Shown: positions 1 to 9,630, counted from the first letter of the stretch. The stretch: DNA of 64,000 nt from Burkholderia lata (GCF_902499335.1 NZ_CABVQK010000019.1:62001-126000); one strand, 5' to 3'. Made by a program: numbers and translations. The notes: generated by a model from the sequence alone, not told the origin.

Positions 1-1438
1 GCGGCCACACCGGCAGCTCGCCCTTGCCGTTCTGCTTGAACTGCGTGAGCAGCGACTTCACCCAGCCGTCGACGCGCTCGGGCTGCACCAGCGTCATCAG
101 CGGCGACTCGGCGCGGAAGGTATCCCACAGCGAGAACGTCGATGAATAGTCGAAGCCCGGATTCGCATGCTTGCTCGTGGTCGGCGGCGACGTCGTGCCG
201 TCGTTGGTCGAATCGGTGCCGACGTAGCTGCCGTCCGCATTGTTGTAGACGGTCGGCGCGAGCATCGTGCGGTACAGCGACGTGTAGAACATCGTCCGCT
301 GGTCGGCGCTGCCGCCCTTGATCCGGATCCGGTCGAGCGCGGCGCTCCACACGCGCTCGGCCGCACCGCGCACCTGGTCGAACGACTTCGCGCTGACTTC
401 CGATGCGAGATTGGCCTGCGCATCCGCAATGCTCGACGGCGAGATGCCGACCTTCACCGTGACCGCGCCGCCGCTGTCATTGCCGTCGGCGAACGTCAGG
501 TACGCCTTGAAGCCGTCCGCGCTGAACGCGACGTGCTTCGTATCGAACGGCTTCGAGAAACGCGCGACGAAATACGTCGGCTTGTTGTTCGCCCAGTTGT
601 TCGTGAACTGCCAGCCGGCGATCGTCTGCGCATCGATGACCTGGATCTTGCCGCTCGCGGTCGAGCCGCCGATCGGGTTGTCGATGCTGACGATCATGCT
701 GCGCTTCTGCGCGGCCGCGCTCGGGAAGTATGTGTAGCGATGCACGCCCGCATGCGAAGTCGCCGTCATCTCCGCGAGGATCTTCGCGCCCTGCACGTTC
801 CACGGCGTGTTGCCGCTGCCGACCGGCGCCATCTTCACGCGGTAGTAGCCGGGGCTCGCGGCTTCGTCGTCGTGGCTGAACGACGCGTTGTAGGTGATCG
901 ACGCATCGGCCGCCACCTTGGCCAGCGTCGCGGTATCGACCGGCGCGAGCGTCGGCAGGAACCGCACTTCGCCCCCCGAGCCGATGCCGGTGCCCGACAG
1001 GTGCGTATGCGTGAAGCCGGTGATGAACGGATCGTCGTACTGGTAGCCCGACGTGCGATCCCAGTTCCACGGCAGCGTGTGCGCGCCGCCGGTCGTGTCC
1101 GGCCCGAGCTGCACCATACCGAACGGCACGGTCGCGCCCGGGTACACGTGGCCGTGACCGCGCACGCCGCTGCTCCAGTCCGCGTTGATGTCGAGATTCG
1201 CGGTGCCGATCATCGGATCGACGCTGTGCAGCACCGACCGTTTGGCCGCGCCGCCGCTCTCGTTCTGATCGCCCTGGTCGTTCTGATCGCCCTGGTCGTT
1301 CTGGTTGCCTTGATCGTTCTGGTTGCCCTGCGCGTTCGACATCTGCGCGAGTACGCTCGCATCCGTCGAAGCCTGATCGCCCCCGCACCCCGACAACACG
1401 GCAAGGCACCCGATACCCACCACATGACGTAGCTTCAT
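1..1438 (-). CDS. GH92 family alpha-mannosidase lipoprotein (3' end cut by window edge)
   Basis: Predicted exo-acting, calcium-dependent alpha-mannosidase of glycoside hydrolase family 92, anchored as a lipoprotein. The first 479 codons are inside the window; the C-terminal part with the catalytic GNDD-type motif lies beyond position 1. Residues 1-18 form a lipoprotein signal with lipobox LSGC (Cys18), followed by an Asn/Gln/Asp-rich tandem-repeat linker. The GH92 N-domain is recognised by the DPMIGT start and the FPGATVPFGMVQLGPD segment. Start chosen at the ATG that gives the lipobox; GGAG-type ribosome site upstream. Same strand and 69 bp behind a second GH92 gene, so likely one transcription unit. 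Family assignment is confident, substrate linkage is not. Confidence 0.88.
   Translation of the reverse strand, partial: MKLRHVVGIGCLAVLSGCGGDQASTDASVLAQMSNAQGNQNDQGNQNDQGDQNDQGDQNESGGAAKRSVLHSVDPMIGTANLDINADWSSGVRGHGHVYPGATVPFGMVQLGPDTTGGAHTLPWNWDRTSGYQYDDPFITGFTHTHLSGTGIGSGGEVRFLPTLAPVDTATLAKVAADASITYNASFSHDDEAASPGYYRVKMAPVGSGNTPWNVQGAKILAEMTATSHAGVHRYTYFPSAAAQKRSMIVSIDNPIGGSTASGKIQVIDAQTIAGWQFTNNWANNKPTYFVARFSKPFDTKHVAFSADGFKAYLTFADGNDSGGAVTVKVGISPSSIADAQANLASEVSAKSFDQVRGAAERVWSAALDRIRIKGGSADQRTMFYTSLYRTMLAPTVYNNADGSYVGTDSTNDGTTSPPTTSKHANPGFDYSSTFSLWDTFRAESPLMTLVQPERVDGWVKSLLTQFKQNGKGELPVWP
1262..1327 (-). repeat. 18-bp tandem repeat encoding an Asn/Gln/Asp-rich hexapeptide linker
   Basis: Three full 18-bp units (1262-1279, 1280-1297, 1298-1315) and a 12-bp partial unit follow one another inside the GH92 gene. 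They encode repeats of the hexapeptide G(N/D)QNDQ directly after the lipoprotein signal, so they form a flexible spacer between membrane anchor and enzyme. The first two units are identical, which suggests recent or ongoing copy-number change by slippage without frameshift. Confidence 0.85.
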
Positions 1439-1507
1439 CCGTTCGTCCCTCCCTCTCTCTCTGCGTCGATCCTGTTGGCAAGAACCGCTCGTTGATCTTC
1501 GTGACCG

Positions 1508-3979
1508 TTACGGCGCGCCGGCCGCCTGCGGGAACGACGGCATCGCGGATGCGTCGGTGCCCCAAGTCGTGGCGCTCGCGTCGGCCGTCATCGAGTACGA
1601 CAGCTTCCCGCCCTTCGCGATCTGCTCGAACGGCAGCCACGCAGTCGAGTAAGGTGCGCCGTTCAGCTTCAGCGACTTCACATAGAACGACGCACTGTCG
1701 CCCGAGCCGGCACCCGGCGCGACGATGTGCAGCAGACGGTAGCTGCCGTCCTTCTGCCCGACGCGCACCGTGATCTTCTCGAACTGCGGGCTCGACAGCG
1801 CGACGCCGCTCACGCCCGGCACGACCGGATAGAGACCGAGCGCGGCCCACACGTACCAGCCCGAGATCGCGCCGAGATCGTCGTTGCCCGGCAGCCCGGC
1901 CGCACCGGTGCCGAACTCGTTTGCGAGCGACGCGTGCAGCACGCGCTGCGTATGCGACGGCGCGCCGGCCCACGCGTAGACCCACGGCACGGCCATCGTC
2001 ACTTCGTTGCCGACGTAGAAATACGGCTGCACGGTGCCGATGTTCAGGTGCGAGAAGAACGTGTCGAGCCGCTTGACGACCGGCGCGGCACCGCCCGCCT
2101 GCGTGACCACGCCGGCGAGATCGTGCGGCACGTACCACGTGTACTGCTCGGAATTGCCTTCCATGAAACCCGTGCCGTCGGTGACCCACGCGCCCGCCGA
2201 CGTCTTCGGCTGGATCGCGCCCTGGTCGAACAGGTTTTGCCAGTTGCCGCTCGATTTCAGCAGCGTGCCGGCTGTCGCCGTGTCACCGAGTGCCGTCGCG
2301 AAACGCGACACCGCGAAGTCGCGCACCGCATATTCGAGCGTGTTCGAGGCGGTCTGGTTGTCGCCCGAGCCCGACGACGGCACGTAGCCGAGCCGGCCGT
2401 AGTCCGCGCGGCTGCCCATCACCGGCGTGCCGGCGCACGCGGCGCCCGGCGCCGTGCTGCTCTTCATGATCGACAGCGCGGCCTGCGTGTCGAAGTTCGT
2501 CGCGCCGAACGCATGCGCGTTCGCGACGATGATCGAACCCGCGTCACCGGGCATCACGGCCGTCTCGGTGTTGAAGTACGCCCAGCGCGGGAACGCACCG
2601 CACGCCTTCGCATCGAGCACGAGCGACTGCACGATGTCGCTGGTCCGCACCGGGTCGAGCAGCGCCTGCAACTGGATGAACGAGCGGTCAATGTCCCAGC
2701 CGGAGAAGTTCGCGTACATCGTGCGGCCTTTCTCGACCTGACGCGTCGGCGCGGCCGGTGCGCCGTTCGACGCATAGAAATCCGGATACTGGCCGTTCAC
2801 GTCGTTGAACACGTTCGGGTGCAGCGACGCGTGATACAGCGCGGTGTAGAACTTCGTCTTGTCGGCGTCGCTGCCGCCCGTGACCTGGATCGTGTTCAGA
2901 CGCGCGTTCCACGCGGCGCTCGCCGCGCTGCGCACCTTGTCGAAACGCCAGTTGCGGTTGCCCTGCCCATCCGATTCCGGATTCTCCGCGCGCAGGTTCG
3001 CCTTCGCATTCGCTTCACTGACGAACGAGATGCCGAGCTTCATCATCACGTCGGGATGCTTGCGGTCGACATTGAACGTCACGGTCACCGGGCTGTTGTT
3101 CGACAGCGCCGGCTTCGCCGCGAACGGCTGGCTGAATTCCGCGTAGTAGTAGACGGGCACCGCATGCCCGGCCCAGCAGAACCCGCCGCCCGCGATCGTG
3201 CCGGACAACGCGCGATCACCGACCTGGCTGATCGTGTCGCGCGTCGAGCCTTGCGCGCGGTTGTTCAGCACGGTCGGATCGATCGCGATCGTCGCCTGCT
3301 GGCCCTGCGCGAGTGCCGGATACGTGAAGCGCGCGAAGCCGGTGCGCACCGTCGTCGTCAGTTCGGCCTTGATGCCGTTGCCGAGCGTGACGCCGTAATA
3401 ACCGGCCTGCGCGGTTTCGTTCGCGTGGCTGAAGCTGGCCGGCGCGCCGGCGTCGCCAGGCGCGAGCTGCGGCATCACGTTCAGGTAGCCGCCGTTCGCC
3501 CAGCAGCCGGTGCCGCTCAGGTGCAGGATGCTGAACGCATTGATCGACGTGTCGCCATACCAGTAGCCGCCTGAGAAGCCGGAGCCGTCGCCTTTGCTGC
3601 TGTCGTATTGGGCGGTCGGTGTCATCGGGCTCCACTGCATCATCCCGAACGGCACCGTCGGCCCCGGGAACGTGCCGCCACCGAGGCCCGAGCCGACCGG
3701 GTCGGCCGGCTGGTCGGTCGCGTAGTCGGTGCCGATCAGCGGATTGACGTATTGCGCGACGCGGATGTCGGCGTTTTTCCTTGCCGCTTCGTTGCCGTTG
3801 CTGTTGTCGTTTTCATTGCTGTTATCGTTGCCGCCGTTGCCGTCCTGGTTGCCTTGCGAATGCGCCGCGGCCGACAGATTCGACGCCGCTACCGACGGCG
3901 AATCGCCGTCACCGCCACAGGCAGCCAAGACAACGCTCAGCGCCAGCAGCGCCGTTCCCAACCCCCAGTTCCTCGACAT
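1508..3979 (-). CDS. GH92 family alpha-1,2-mannosidase lipoprotein
   Basis: 823-residue putative alpha-mannosidase of family GH92, predicted to trim mannose from N-glycans or mannans at the cell surface or in the periplasm. Start chosen at 3979 (MSRNWGLG...), which gives a signal with lipobox LAAC (Cys21) and a GGAGAC ribosome site; the frame stays open 32 codons further upstream but without signal. After an Asn-rich spacer (about residues 40-65) come the family hallmarks NPLIGT, GGTFPGPTVPFGMMQWSP, LSGTGCW and, near the C-terminus, the catalytic-region GLPGNDDLGAISGWYVW. Full length for the family. First gene of a two-gene GH92 unit. Exact linkage specificity cannot be read from sequence. 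Confidence 0.9.
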   Translation of the reverse strand: MSRNWGLGTALLALSVVLAACGGDGDSPSVAASNLSAAAHSQGNQDGNGGNDNSNENDNSNGNEAARKNADIRVAQYVNPLIGTDYATDQPADPVGSGLGGGTFPGPTVPFGMMQWSPMTPTAQYDSSKGDGSGFSGGYWYGDTSINAFSILHLSGTGCWANGGYLNVMPQLAPGDAGAPASFSHANETAQAGYYGVTLGNGIKAELTTTVRTGFARFTYPALAQGQQATIAIDPTVLNNRAQGSTRDTISQVGDRALSGTIAGGGFCWAGHAVPVYYYAEFSQPFAAKPALSNNSPVTVTFNVDRKHPDVMMKLGISFVSEANAKANLRAENPESDGQGNRNWRFDKVRSAASAAWNARLNTIQVTGGSDADKTKFYTALYHASLHPNVFNDVNGQYPDFYASNGAPAAPTRQVEKGRTMYANFSGWDIDRSFIQLQALLDPVRTSDIVQSLVLDAKACGAFPRWAYFNTETAVMPGDAGSIIVANAHAFGATNFDTQAALSIMKSSTAPGAACAGTPVMGSRADYGRLGYVPSSGSGDNQTASNTLEYAVRDFAVSRFATALGDTATAGTLLKSSGNWQNLFDQGAIQPKTSAGAWVTDGTGFMEGNSEQYTWYVPHDLAGVVTQAGGAAPVVKRLDTFFSHLNIGTVQPYFYVGNEVTMAVPWVYAWAGAPSHTQRVLHASLANEFGTGAAGLPGNDDLGAISGWYVWAALGLYPVVPGVSGVALSSPQFEKITVRVGQKDGSYRLLHIVAPGAGSGDSASFYVKSLKLNGAPYSTAWLPFEQIAKGGKLSYSMTADASATTWGTDASAMPSFPQAAGAP

Positions 3980-4308
3980 CGCCTGTCTCCGTTTCGCTCT
4001 TGAATCAAGCCATTGGTTCGAACTACTGATCTTTAAATCAGGAATCTTTTCGTGACTTGTCGCGTACGCGGTCAATCGGTCGAAACTGCCGGACGCGTGT
4101 ATTTATTTCCGTACTCGGGTGCCTGGAAAGAGACGCGCCGGCATATGGCGATACCGGCGCCCAGGAACGGACAATGCGCACAAGCGTGCCCAAATAAACG
4201 CGTTTTCTCTACCCCGTGTTTTTACGAATTTTTATTTTGTTTATCTAAACAATAGGTTAATGATTCCGTTTTTTATGTGGAATGGGTCATTGAATGCACG
4301 ATTGGCCA
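3980..4308. other. Intergenic region, AT-richer than surroundings
   Basis: About 330 bp between the divergent-facing ends of the GH92 unit (transcribed leftward from 3979) and the stop of the cupin gene at 4309. It becomes AT-rich at 4200-4290. It should contain the promoter of the GH92 unit; I could not identify a convincing -35/-10 pair or dyad. Confidence 0.4.
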
Positions 4309-4776
4309 TCAAGGCTGTTTCGGCAGTTCGACATAGTCTTCAAGCTCGCCGGCGATATAAAGCCGCTTGCCGAGTCGCGGGTATTCGCAGACATCGTGTT
4401 CGAGCCGCTGCCCGCCGACGAGCAGCTCCAGCGGCGTATCGCCGGTGTTCTGCACCGTATGCGCTTCGCCGCCGCGCGGAAAGCCCAGAAAATCGCCGGG
4501 CCCGATTGCATCGGTGCGCTCGCCGATCGTGACCGCGCCCGTACCGGACAGCACGTACACGAACTCTTCTTCGTACAGGTGACGGTGATACTCGGCCGAT
4601 TCGTGACCGGGCATCAGCGTGAGCAGGTGAACACCGAATTGTGTCAGGCCGGTCAGGTCGCTGAGTTGTCGCTTGAGACGAACGGCATTCGGGTTCAGCG
4701 AATGCACCGCGCGCGCCGGTTCCATCTTCGCGATATCGGCGGCCTTCAGCAGTTCCCGGGGAAAGGGGGTCGACAT
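4309..4776 (-). CDS. Single-domain cupin protein
   Basis: 155-residue small beta-barrel cupin. Motif 1 is seen as PGHESAEYHRHLYEEEFVYVLSG (metal ligands H-x-H and E) written here in part as YHRHLYEEE, and motif 2 as FPRGGEAHTVQN (last His ligand). A divalent-metal site is therefore expected; substrate or sensing role unknown. The frame is open upstream into the neighbouring hydrolase gene, but the start at 4776 (MSTPFPRE) gives the usual cupin N-terminus and keeps the genes separate. It lies 119 bp downstream of an M20 amidohydrolase on the same strand; a functional link is possible but unproven. Confidence 0.8.
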   Translation of the reverse strand: MSTPFPRELLKAADIAKMEPARAVHSLNPNAVRLKRQLSDLTGLTQFGVHLLTLMPGHESAEYHRHLYEEEFVYVLSGTGAVTIGERTDAIGPGDFLGFPRGGEAHTVQNTGDTPLELLVGGQRLEHDVCEYPRLGKRLYIAGELEDYVELPKQP

Positions 4777-4895
4777 GGGGATCTCGCAAGCGTGAATGCT
4801 TCGGTTGAACGCTGCGCCGGCGTGGCGCGCGCAGCGGCCATTGTCCGACATTTTCACGCTTGCAGAGGTGTCGCGAGCCCCGCCATCGCACGTAG

Positions 4896-6119
4896 CTAGC
4901 GCGCGCAATCGGCCAGCAGGTTCGCCAGCACCGACGCGCCTTGCGCGAGGTGCACCGGGTCGGCATCTTCCGCTTCGTTGTGGCTCAAGCCGGCCTTGCA
5001 CGGCACGAACACCATCGCAGAAGGCGCGACGTACGACAGGTTCACCGCGTCGTGCCCTGCGCCGCTGCACATCTCCATGTACGGATAGCCGACGGCAGCC
5101 GTGGCCTGCCGCACGCGCTCGATGCATTCCGCATCGAACACCACCGGCTCGTATTCGGCGATCGTCTGCACCTGCACGCTGGTGCCGCGCAGCGCGGTGC
5201 GCTGCTGGCAGATCGCTTCGATATCGGCGACCAGTTGCTGCAACGCCGCCTGCGACGGGTGGCGTACATCGACGCTGAACCGGACCTTACCCGGAATCGT
5301 GCTCGGTGAGTTCGGCTGGCACGCGACATGGCCGACCGTCACGCGCGCATCGGCGTCGAACGTATGGCCGTGCTCGACGATCGCGGCAATCATCGCGGCC
5401 GCCACGCCCATCGCGTCACGGCGCACGCTCATCGGCGTCGTGCCCGCATGCGATTCGAAGCCGGTCACCGTGACGTCGAGTTCGTAGATGCCCTGCACGC
5501 CCGTCACGACGCCGATCGGCAACCCGGCCTGCTCCAGCACCGGCCCTTGCTCGATATGCGCTTCGAAATACGCTTTCGGCATCTGCCGCTCGCGCGCGGG
5601 ACCGGCGAAGCCCGTGCGTTCGAGTTCGTCGCGGAGCAGCACGCCCGTCTGCATGCATGGGCGATCCAGTGCGTAGTCGAGATCCAGCGCGCCAGCATAG
5701 ACAGCCGAGCCCATCATGCCCGGCGTGAAGCGCGAACCCTCTTCATTGGTCCACGCGACGACGTCGATCGGATGCCGCGTCGCGATGCCGTGCTCGTTCA
5801 GCGCACGAATCGCCTCGAGGCCCGCCAGCACGCCATAGACGCCGTCGAAGCGGCCGCCGAGCGGCTGCGTGTCGAGATGGCTGCCGCACGTCACGGGCGG
5901 CAGGCCGGGTTCCGTGCCCGGCCGGCGAGCGAATACGTTGCCGATCGGATCGATGCGGATCTCGCAGCCGGCTGCTTCGCACCACGCGATGAAGCGGCGC
6001 CTGCCGAGCGCGTCGTCGTCGCTCAGCGCGAGCCGGCAGCTGCCGCCGTGCGCGGTCGCGCCGATCGCCGCCATCTCCATCAGCGAATTCCACAGCCGTT
6101 GCTGGTTAACGAGAATCAT
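4896..6119 (-). CDS. Zn-dependent amidohydrolase, allantoate/N-carbamoyl-amino acid hydrolase type (M20 family)
   Basis: 407-residue enzyme of the M20 peptidase-like family that hydrolyses ureido or N-carbamoyl compounds (AllC, HyuC, beta-ureidopropionase relatives). Visible motifs are GSHLDTQPLGGRFDG (first metal His and bridging Asp), WTNEEGSRF (catalytic Glu pair) and AHIEQGPVLE (further metal His), plus the late SGAGHDA with a conserved His. Length is typical. It is divergent from a LysR regulator gene at 6264, the usual arrangement for a substrate-induced catabolic enzyme. Whether the substrate is allantoate, a carbamoyl amino acid or another ureido compound cannot be decided here. Confidence 0.85.
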   Translation of the reverse strand: MILVNQQRLWNSLMEMAAIGATAHGGSCRLALSDDDALGRRRFIAWCEAAGCEIRIDPIGNVFARRPGTEPGLPPVTCGSHLDTQPLGGRFDGVYGVLAGLEAIRALNEHGIATRHPIDVVAWTNEEGSRFTPGMMGSAVYAGALDLDYALDRPCMQTGVLLRDELERTGFAGPARERQMPKAYFEAHIEQGPVLEQAGLPIGVVTGVQGIYELDVTVTGFESHAGTTPMSVRRDAMGVAAAMIAAIVEHGHTFDADARVTVGHVACQPNSPSTIPGKVRFSVDVRHPSQAALQQLVADIEAICQQRTALRGTSVQVQTIAEYEPVVFDAECIERVRQATAAVGYPYMEMCSGAGHDAVNLSYVAPSAMVFVPCKAGLSHNEAEDADPVHLAQGASVLANLLADCAR

Positions 6120-6263
6120 CGTGACCGCTCCTGAAAAGCACCGAGCATATACACTCGATCCAATAAGAAAAATCCAAGATTTCGTTGTGGACGATAACTT
6201 TTACTTGTCACCCGGCGTTCCGTCCGGAACCCCGCGCTTCCTTCGCACCCGGATCGGTCATTC

Positions 6264-7184
6264 ATGAAGCTCAAGCAGCTCGATGCGTTTCTCGCGGTCG
6301 CCGAGCATCGCACCATTCGCGGCGCGGCGCGCGCGCTCGGCGTCACGCAACCGGCGATCAGCAGCATCGTGCGCGAACTCGAACAGGAACTCGGCGTGCC
6401 GCTCGTCGTGCGCAGCGTGAAGGGGATTGCGCTGACCGATTACGGCAGCGCGTTTGCGATTCGCGCGCGGCTGATCGTCGAGGAGATCCAGCGCACGCGC
6501 GACGAAATCGAGCAATTGCGGCTGGGCACGACCGGCTCGGTATCGATCGCGGTCAGTCCGACCGTCGCGCTGACGCTCCTGCCGCGCGCGTTCGCCGCAT
6601 TCTCGCGGGACCTACCCGGCGCGACGCTGAACGTCGACGATGCGCTGAACGCGACGGATCTCGCGCGGCTACGCGACGGCTCGCTCGACTTCATCGTCAC
6701 GCATCAGTTGTCGAACGCGATGCCGGACCCCGACGAATTCGCGAGCATTCCGTTGTTCCGGACGGCGTTCGCGGTCGTCGCGAGAAGCCGGCATCGGCTT
6801 GCGCGCGCCCGCTCGCTGCGCGAGCTCGTCGATGCGCAATGGTGCGTGCCGCGCTATGGCGAAGGGGGAGACGATCTGGTGCGTTCGATCTTCATGCCGT
6901 TCGGCGTCGACGTGCCGAAGCGGGTGGTCCACTGCCCGTCGTTTGCCGCGACGCTCGGGCTCGTGTCGCAGACGGATGCGCTCGGCGTGTTCGCGCGGCC
7001 GCTCGCCGACGTCGAACGCAAGTCACGCGGGATCGTCGCGCTGGATCTTGCCGAGCCGATGCCTGCGTTGACGGTCGCGATCGTGATGCGGCGGCATGCG
7101 TTGCTGACGCCGGCCGCGCTGCATTTCATCGAGTGCCTGAAGGTTGCGGCCGCGGCGATCACGGGGAACGCCGACAGTCGGTGA
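6264..7184 (+). CDS. LysR-type transcriptional regulator
   Basis: 306-residue LysR regulator. Residues 1-60 form the winged helix-turn-helix (MKLKQLDAFLAVAEH, AARALGVTQPAISSIVRELE), followed by a periplasmic-binding-protein-like effector domain. Start ATG at 6264. It is transcribed away from the amidohydrolase gene across a 144-bp spacer, so it probably controls that gene in response to its substrate or product. The spacer contains an AT-rich stretch near 6160-6200 where a LysR box would be expected. Confidence 0.9.
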   Translation: MKLKQLDAFLAVAEHRTIRGAARALGVTQPAISSIVRELEQELGVPLVVRSVKGIALTDYGSAFAIRARLIVEEIQRTRDEIEQLRLGTTGSVSIAVSPTVALTLLPRAFAAFSRDLPGATLNVDDALNATDLARLRDGSLDFIVTHQLSNAMPDPDEFASIPLFRTAFAVVARSRHRLARARSLRELVDAQWCVPRYGEGGDDLVRSIFMPFGVDVPKRVVHCPSFAATLGLVSQTDALGVFARPLADVERKSRGIVALDLAEPMPALTVAIVMRRHALLTPAALHFIECLKVAAAAITGNADSR

Positions 7185-7271
7185 TGGACATCGGCGACGC
7201 GAGACCGCGAACGATATACGCCGTTTGCACACACGTCCCTCCCCGCTCCGGCCTGCTTCGCGCAAACACGG

Positions 7272-8909
7272 CTAGCGCGCGAATTTCTCCTGCGTCGCGC
7301 TGCCGTAGACCGCGTAAAGCAAACCCGCCAGCATCGCGAGAATCAGGCCGACGCTGATCGCGACGCGATAGACACTGGTGATCTCGACGTAATGCTGCAG
7401 ATCCGGCACGCCGATCTGAAGATAGATCCACCCGACCAGCGGTACGAGCGCATACAGACTCGGCAGCGCCATCACGCACAGAACGGCGAACAGGCTCCAC
7501 TCCTTGACGAGCGCATGGCGCTCACGCATCACGCCCCAGAGCAGCAGCACCGCGAAGAACAGTTCGAATGCACCGTTCATCTGGAACGGCGTGCCGCCGG
7601 ACGACGTGATCGCCGTCGGGCCGCCCAGCAACTGCCCCCAGTACAGCAACACGGTGCCGTTTGCGGCAGTCAGCGCGCCAGTCGCGGCCGCGAGCCGCAT
7701 CGTCCGCGCCGGCTGCGGCTTCCCGATGAACGCGGCGTGCAGCAGGAACGGCGCGAGCGCGCACACGCCGATCGCACTGACGGCATAGAGCCAGCGCGAG
7801 CCGGGCGCCGCCCGCAGCACGTTGCCCTGGAACGCGGCGAGTCCGGCCGGAATCCAGTCCTTGCCGGCCCGGAATTGGTCGAGGCCGGGCGTCACCAGGT
7901 AGTGATCGACGACAGCGGCCAGCGCGGCGATGCTCAGCACCGACAGCACCGCGACACCCACCTTGGCAACGGCCTCCGTCACCGCGGCCGGGAACACCGG
8001 GCCGGCCCGGCCCATGGCCGGTCGAGACTTCTGGAACCAGCGATTCATGCACAGCAGCAGGTAGCCGAACAGCATGCATTGCGCGATCAGCACGGCGACC
8101 GCCGAGAAATTGGACGTATTCTGGTTGACGTCCGGATAGACCATCGCGGCCCAGATCCAGTCGATGCGCGTAAACGGCGCGGTGAGCAGGAAGCCGTAGT
8201 TGATCGCCATATAGGCCTGATGCTGGGCAATCTCGCGGCGGATCAGGTGATGGATCGACATCCACAGCGATGCCGTGACGCCCAGCGCGAGAAACCAGAG
8301 GCCGGTTGCGAACGTCAGCGTGTCGTACATCATCGCGACCGGCGTGCGCACCATGTAGGTCATCGCACCGATCATCGCGATCTGCGACGAGACCATGTAG
8401 ACCACGCCCGCCGCGCGATGCCAGCGCGGATAGTTGCGGCGCAGCGCCGGCCAGAACTGCAGCGCGCCCAGCAGCATGCACGTGCCTCCCATGATGTTGT
8501 GCAGCGACAGGATGACGATGTTCGCCTTCGGCATCCGCGCGTAATACAGCACGGTGTCGTAGAAGCCGTTCTCGCCGAACATGAGCCGCGCCGACGTCAG
8601 CCTGGCCGCGATCCAGATGAACGGATCGTCGGTGCCGAACACCTGCCCCCAGCCGGGATCTCCCCCGGCGATCGACATCGCGCGAAGCTGTTCGCGCGCA
8701 TGCAGGAGCGCATCGCCCGATACCGCGCCGAAATTCGCCTGCCCGGTCGCGATGGCCGTCAGCGCATAGAGGACGGTGACGATGGCAAACGCCACGAACA
8801 CCACGACGGCCCACGTCCGCAGGCGGCCGCCCGGCACGTCGCCGGCACGCGCCGCGATGGCGGAAGCCTGCGCCGCCGGGTGCCCGATGTCATTCGATCC
8901 TGCCATCAC
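7272..8909 (-). CDS. Polytopic membrane protein, DUF2306-like
   Basis: 545-residue inner-membrane protein with about a dozen hydrophobic segments spread over its length. The central part (HNIMGGTCMLLGALQFWPALR, RWHRAAGVVYMVSS) resembles DUF2306 membrane proteins, with several conserved-looking histidines in or near membrane helices that could bind haem or metal (inference). No enzymatic motif is visible. It follows the DUF4336-like gene after 34 bp on the same strand, so the two probably form an operon controlled by the divergent TetR gene at 9683. Confidence 0.65.
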   Translation of the reverse strand: MMAGSNDIGHPAAQASAIAARAGDVPGGRLRTWAVVVFVAFAIVTVLYALTAIATGQANFGAVSGDALLHAREQLRAMSIAGGDPGWGQVFGTDDPFIWIAARLTSARLMFGENGFYDTVLYYARMPKANIVILSLHNIMGGTCMLLGALQFWPALRRNYPRWHRAAGVVYMVSSQIAMIGAMTYMVRTPVAMMYDTLTFATGLWFLALGVTASLWMSIHHLIRREIAQHQAYMAINYGFLLTAPFTRIDWIWAAMVYPDVNQNTSNFSAVAVLIAQCMLFGYLLLCMNRWFQKSRPAMGRAGPVFPAAVTEAVAKVGVAVLSVLSIAALAAVVDHYLVTPGLDQFRAGKDWIPAGLAAFQGNVLRAAPGSRWLYAVSAIGVCALAPFLLHAAFIGKPQPARTMRLAAATGALTAANGTVLLYWGQLLGGPTAITSSGGTPFQMNGAFELFFAVLLLWGVMRERHALVKEWSLFAVLCVMALPSLYALVPLVGWIYLQIGVPDLQHYVEITSVYRVAISVGLILAMLAGLLYAVYGSATQEKFAR

Positions 8910-8943
8910 GTCTCTCCCTGATCGTGCGTCGTTATCGATGGAT

Positions 8944-9621
8944 TCAAAGCCACGCCATGCCCTGTCGCACCGCGTCGTGCGCGTGCTCGGTCAGCGGGTC
9001 GCCGTGTGCGAGCGCCACGCGTTCGAACGGCCATTCCAGCAGCCTGTCGATGCATGCACGGGCCACGCGCCGGTCCCGATAGACCACGCGCAGCAGCGGA
9101 TGCCAGCCGACCTGCCCGAGCACGCCGCCCAGGCGCAGGTAATGCCGCGTCAGCCAGTGCGGCGACGCGTGAAAGTTCTCGACGAGATCGCAGGCGATCA
9201 GCGTGCGGCTGGCCGGGTGATAGAACACCGTCTCGCGCAGCAGGCAGCCTTCGATCGTCAGCAGTTCAAAGTCGTCTTGCCAGTCCGGATGCGGCACCTC
9301 CGTCAGCACCGCATCGAAGCGCAGATCCTTGCGCTTGCGCTGCAGCGCGGCCGGCCCGTGCAGCAACGCGCGCGGATACGCGGCGACGGCGCCGGCCGCA
9401 TAGAGGTGGTGAAACAGGTTCGGGCAGACGATGTGGCCGACCTCGCCGAGCGCATCGATTTCCGCGCGCAAGCCGCCATCCAGCGGCACCGGCGAATGCA
9501 GCAGCAACCGGCCCGACGACAGCCGGACGACGGTCATGCGGGCACCGACATGCAGCCCCATGAAAGAATGAGGGACCGATGCAGTCCAGATATCCTTCGT
9601 CAACGAATCGAGGGCGGTCAT
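8944..9621 (-). CDS. DUF4336-like protein (metallo-beta-lactamase-fold relative)
   Basis: 225 residues from the start chosen at 9621 (MTALDSLTKDIW). The frame stays open to an ATG at 9669, but that would put a perfect operator dyad (9631-9659) inside the coding region, so the shorter form is preferred. The sequence has the DUF4336 look: MTVVRLSSGRLLLHSPVPL, VCPNLFHHLY, TLIACDLVENF and a late LAHGDPL, reminiscent of metallo-beta-lactamase-like proteins with partly lost metal ligands. Function unknown. Pairs with the DUF2306-like gene downstream; divergent from TetR. Confidence 0.7.
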   Translation of the reverse strand: MTALDSLTKDIWTASVPHSFMGLHVGARMTVVRLSSGRLLLHSPVPLDGGLRAEIDALGEVGHIVCPNLFHHLYAAGAVAAYPRALLHGPAALQRKRKDLRFDAVLTEVPHPDWQDDFELLTIEGCLLRETVFYHPASRTLIACDLVENFHASPHWLTRHYLRLGGVLGQVGWHPLLRVVYRDRRVARACIDRLLEWPFERVALAHGDPLTEHAHDAVRQGMAWL

Positions 9622-9630
9622 CGCCAGATC

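Noticed and set aside
167..1432. Plus-strand open frame with a VLIALVV repeat opposite the first GH92 gene
   Set aside because: The repeat is simply the antisense reading of the Asn/Gln linker repeat; no ribosome site or domain.
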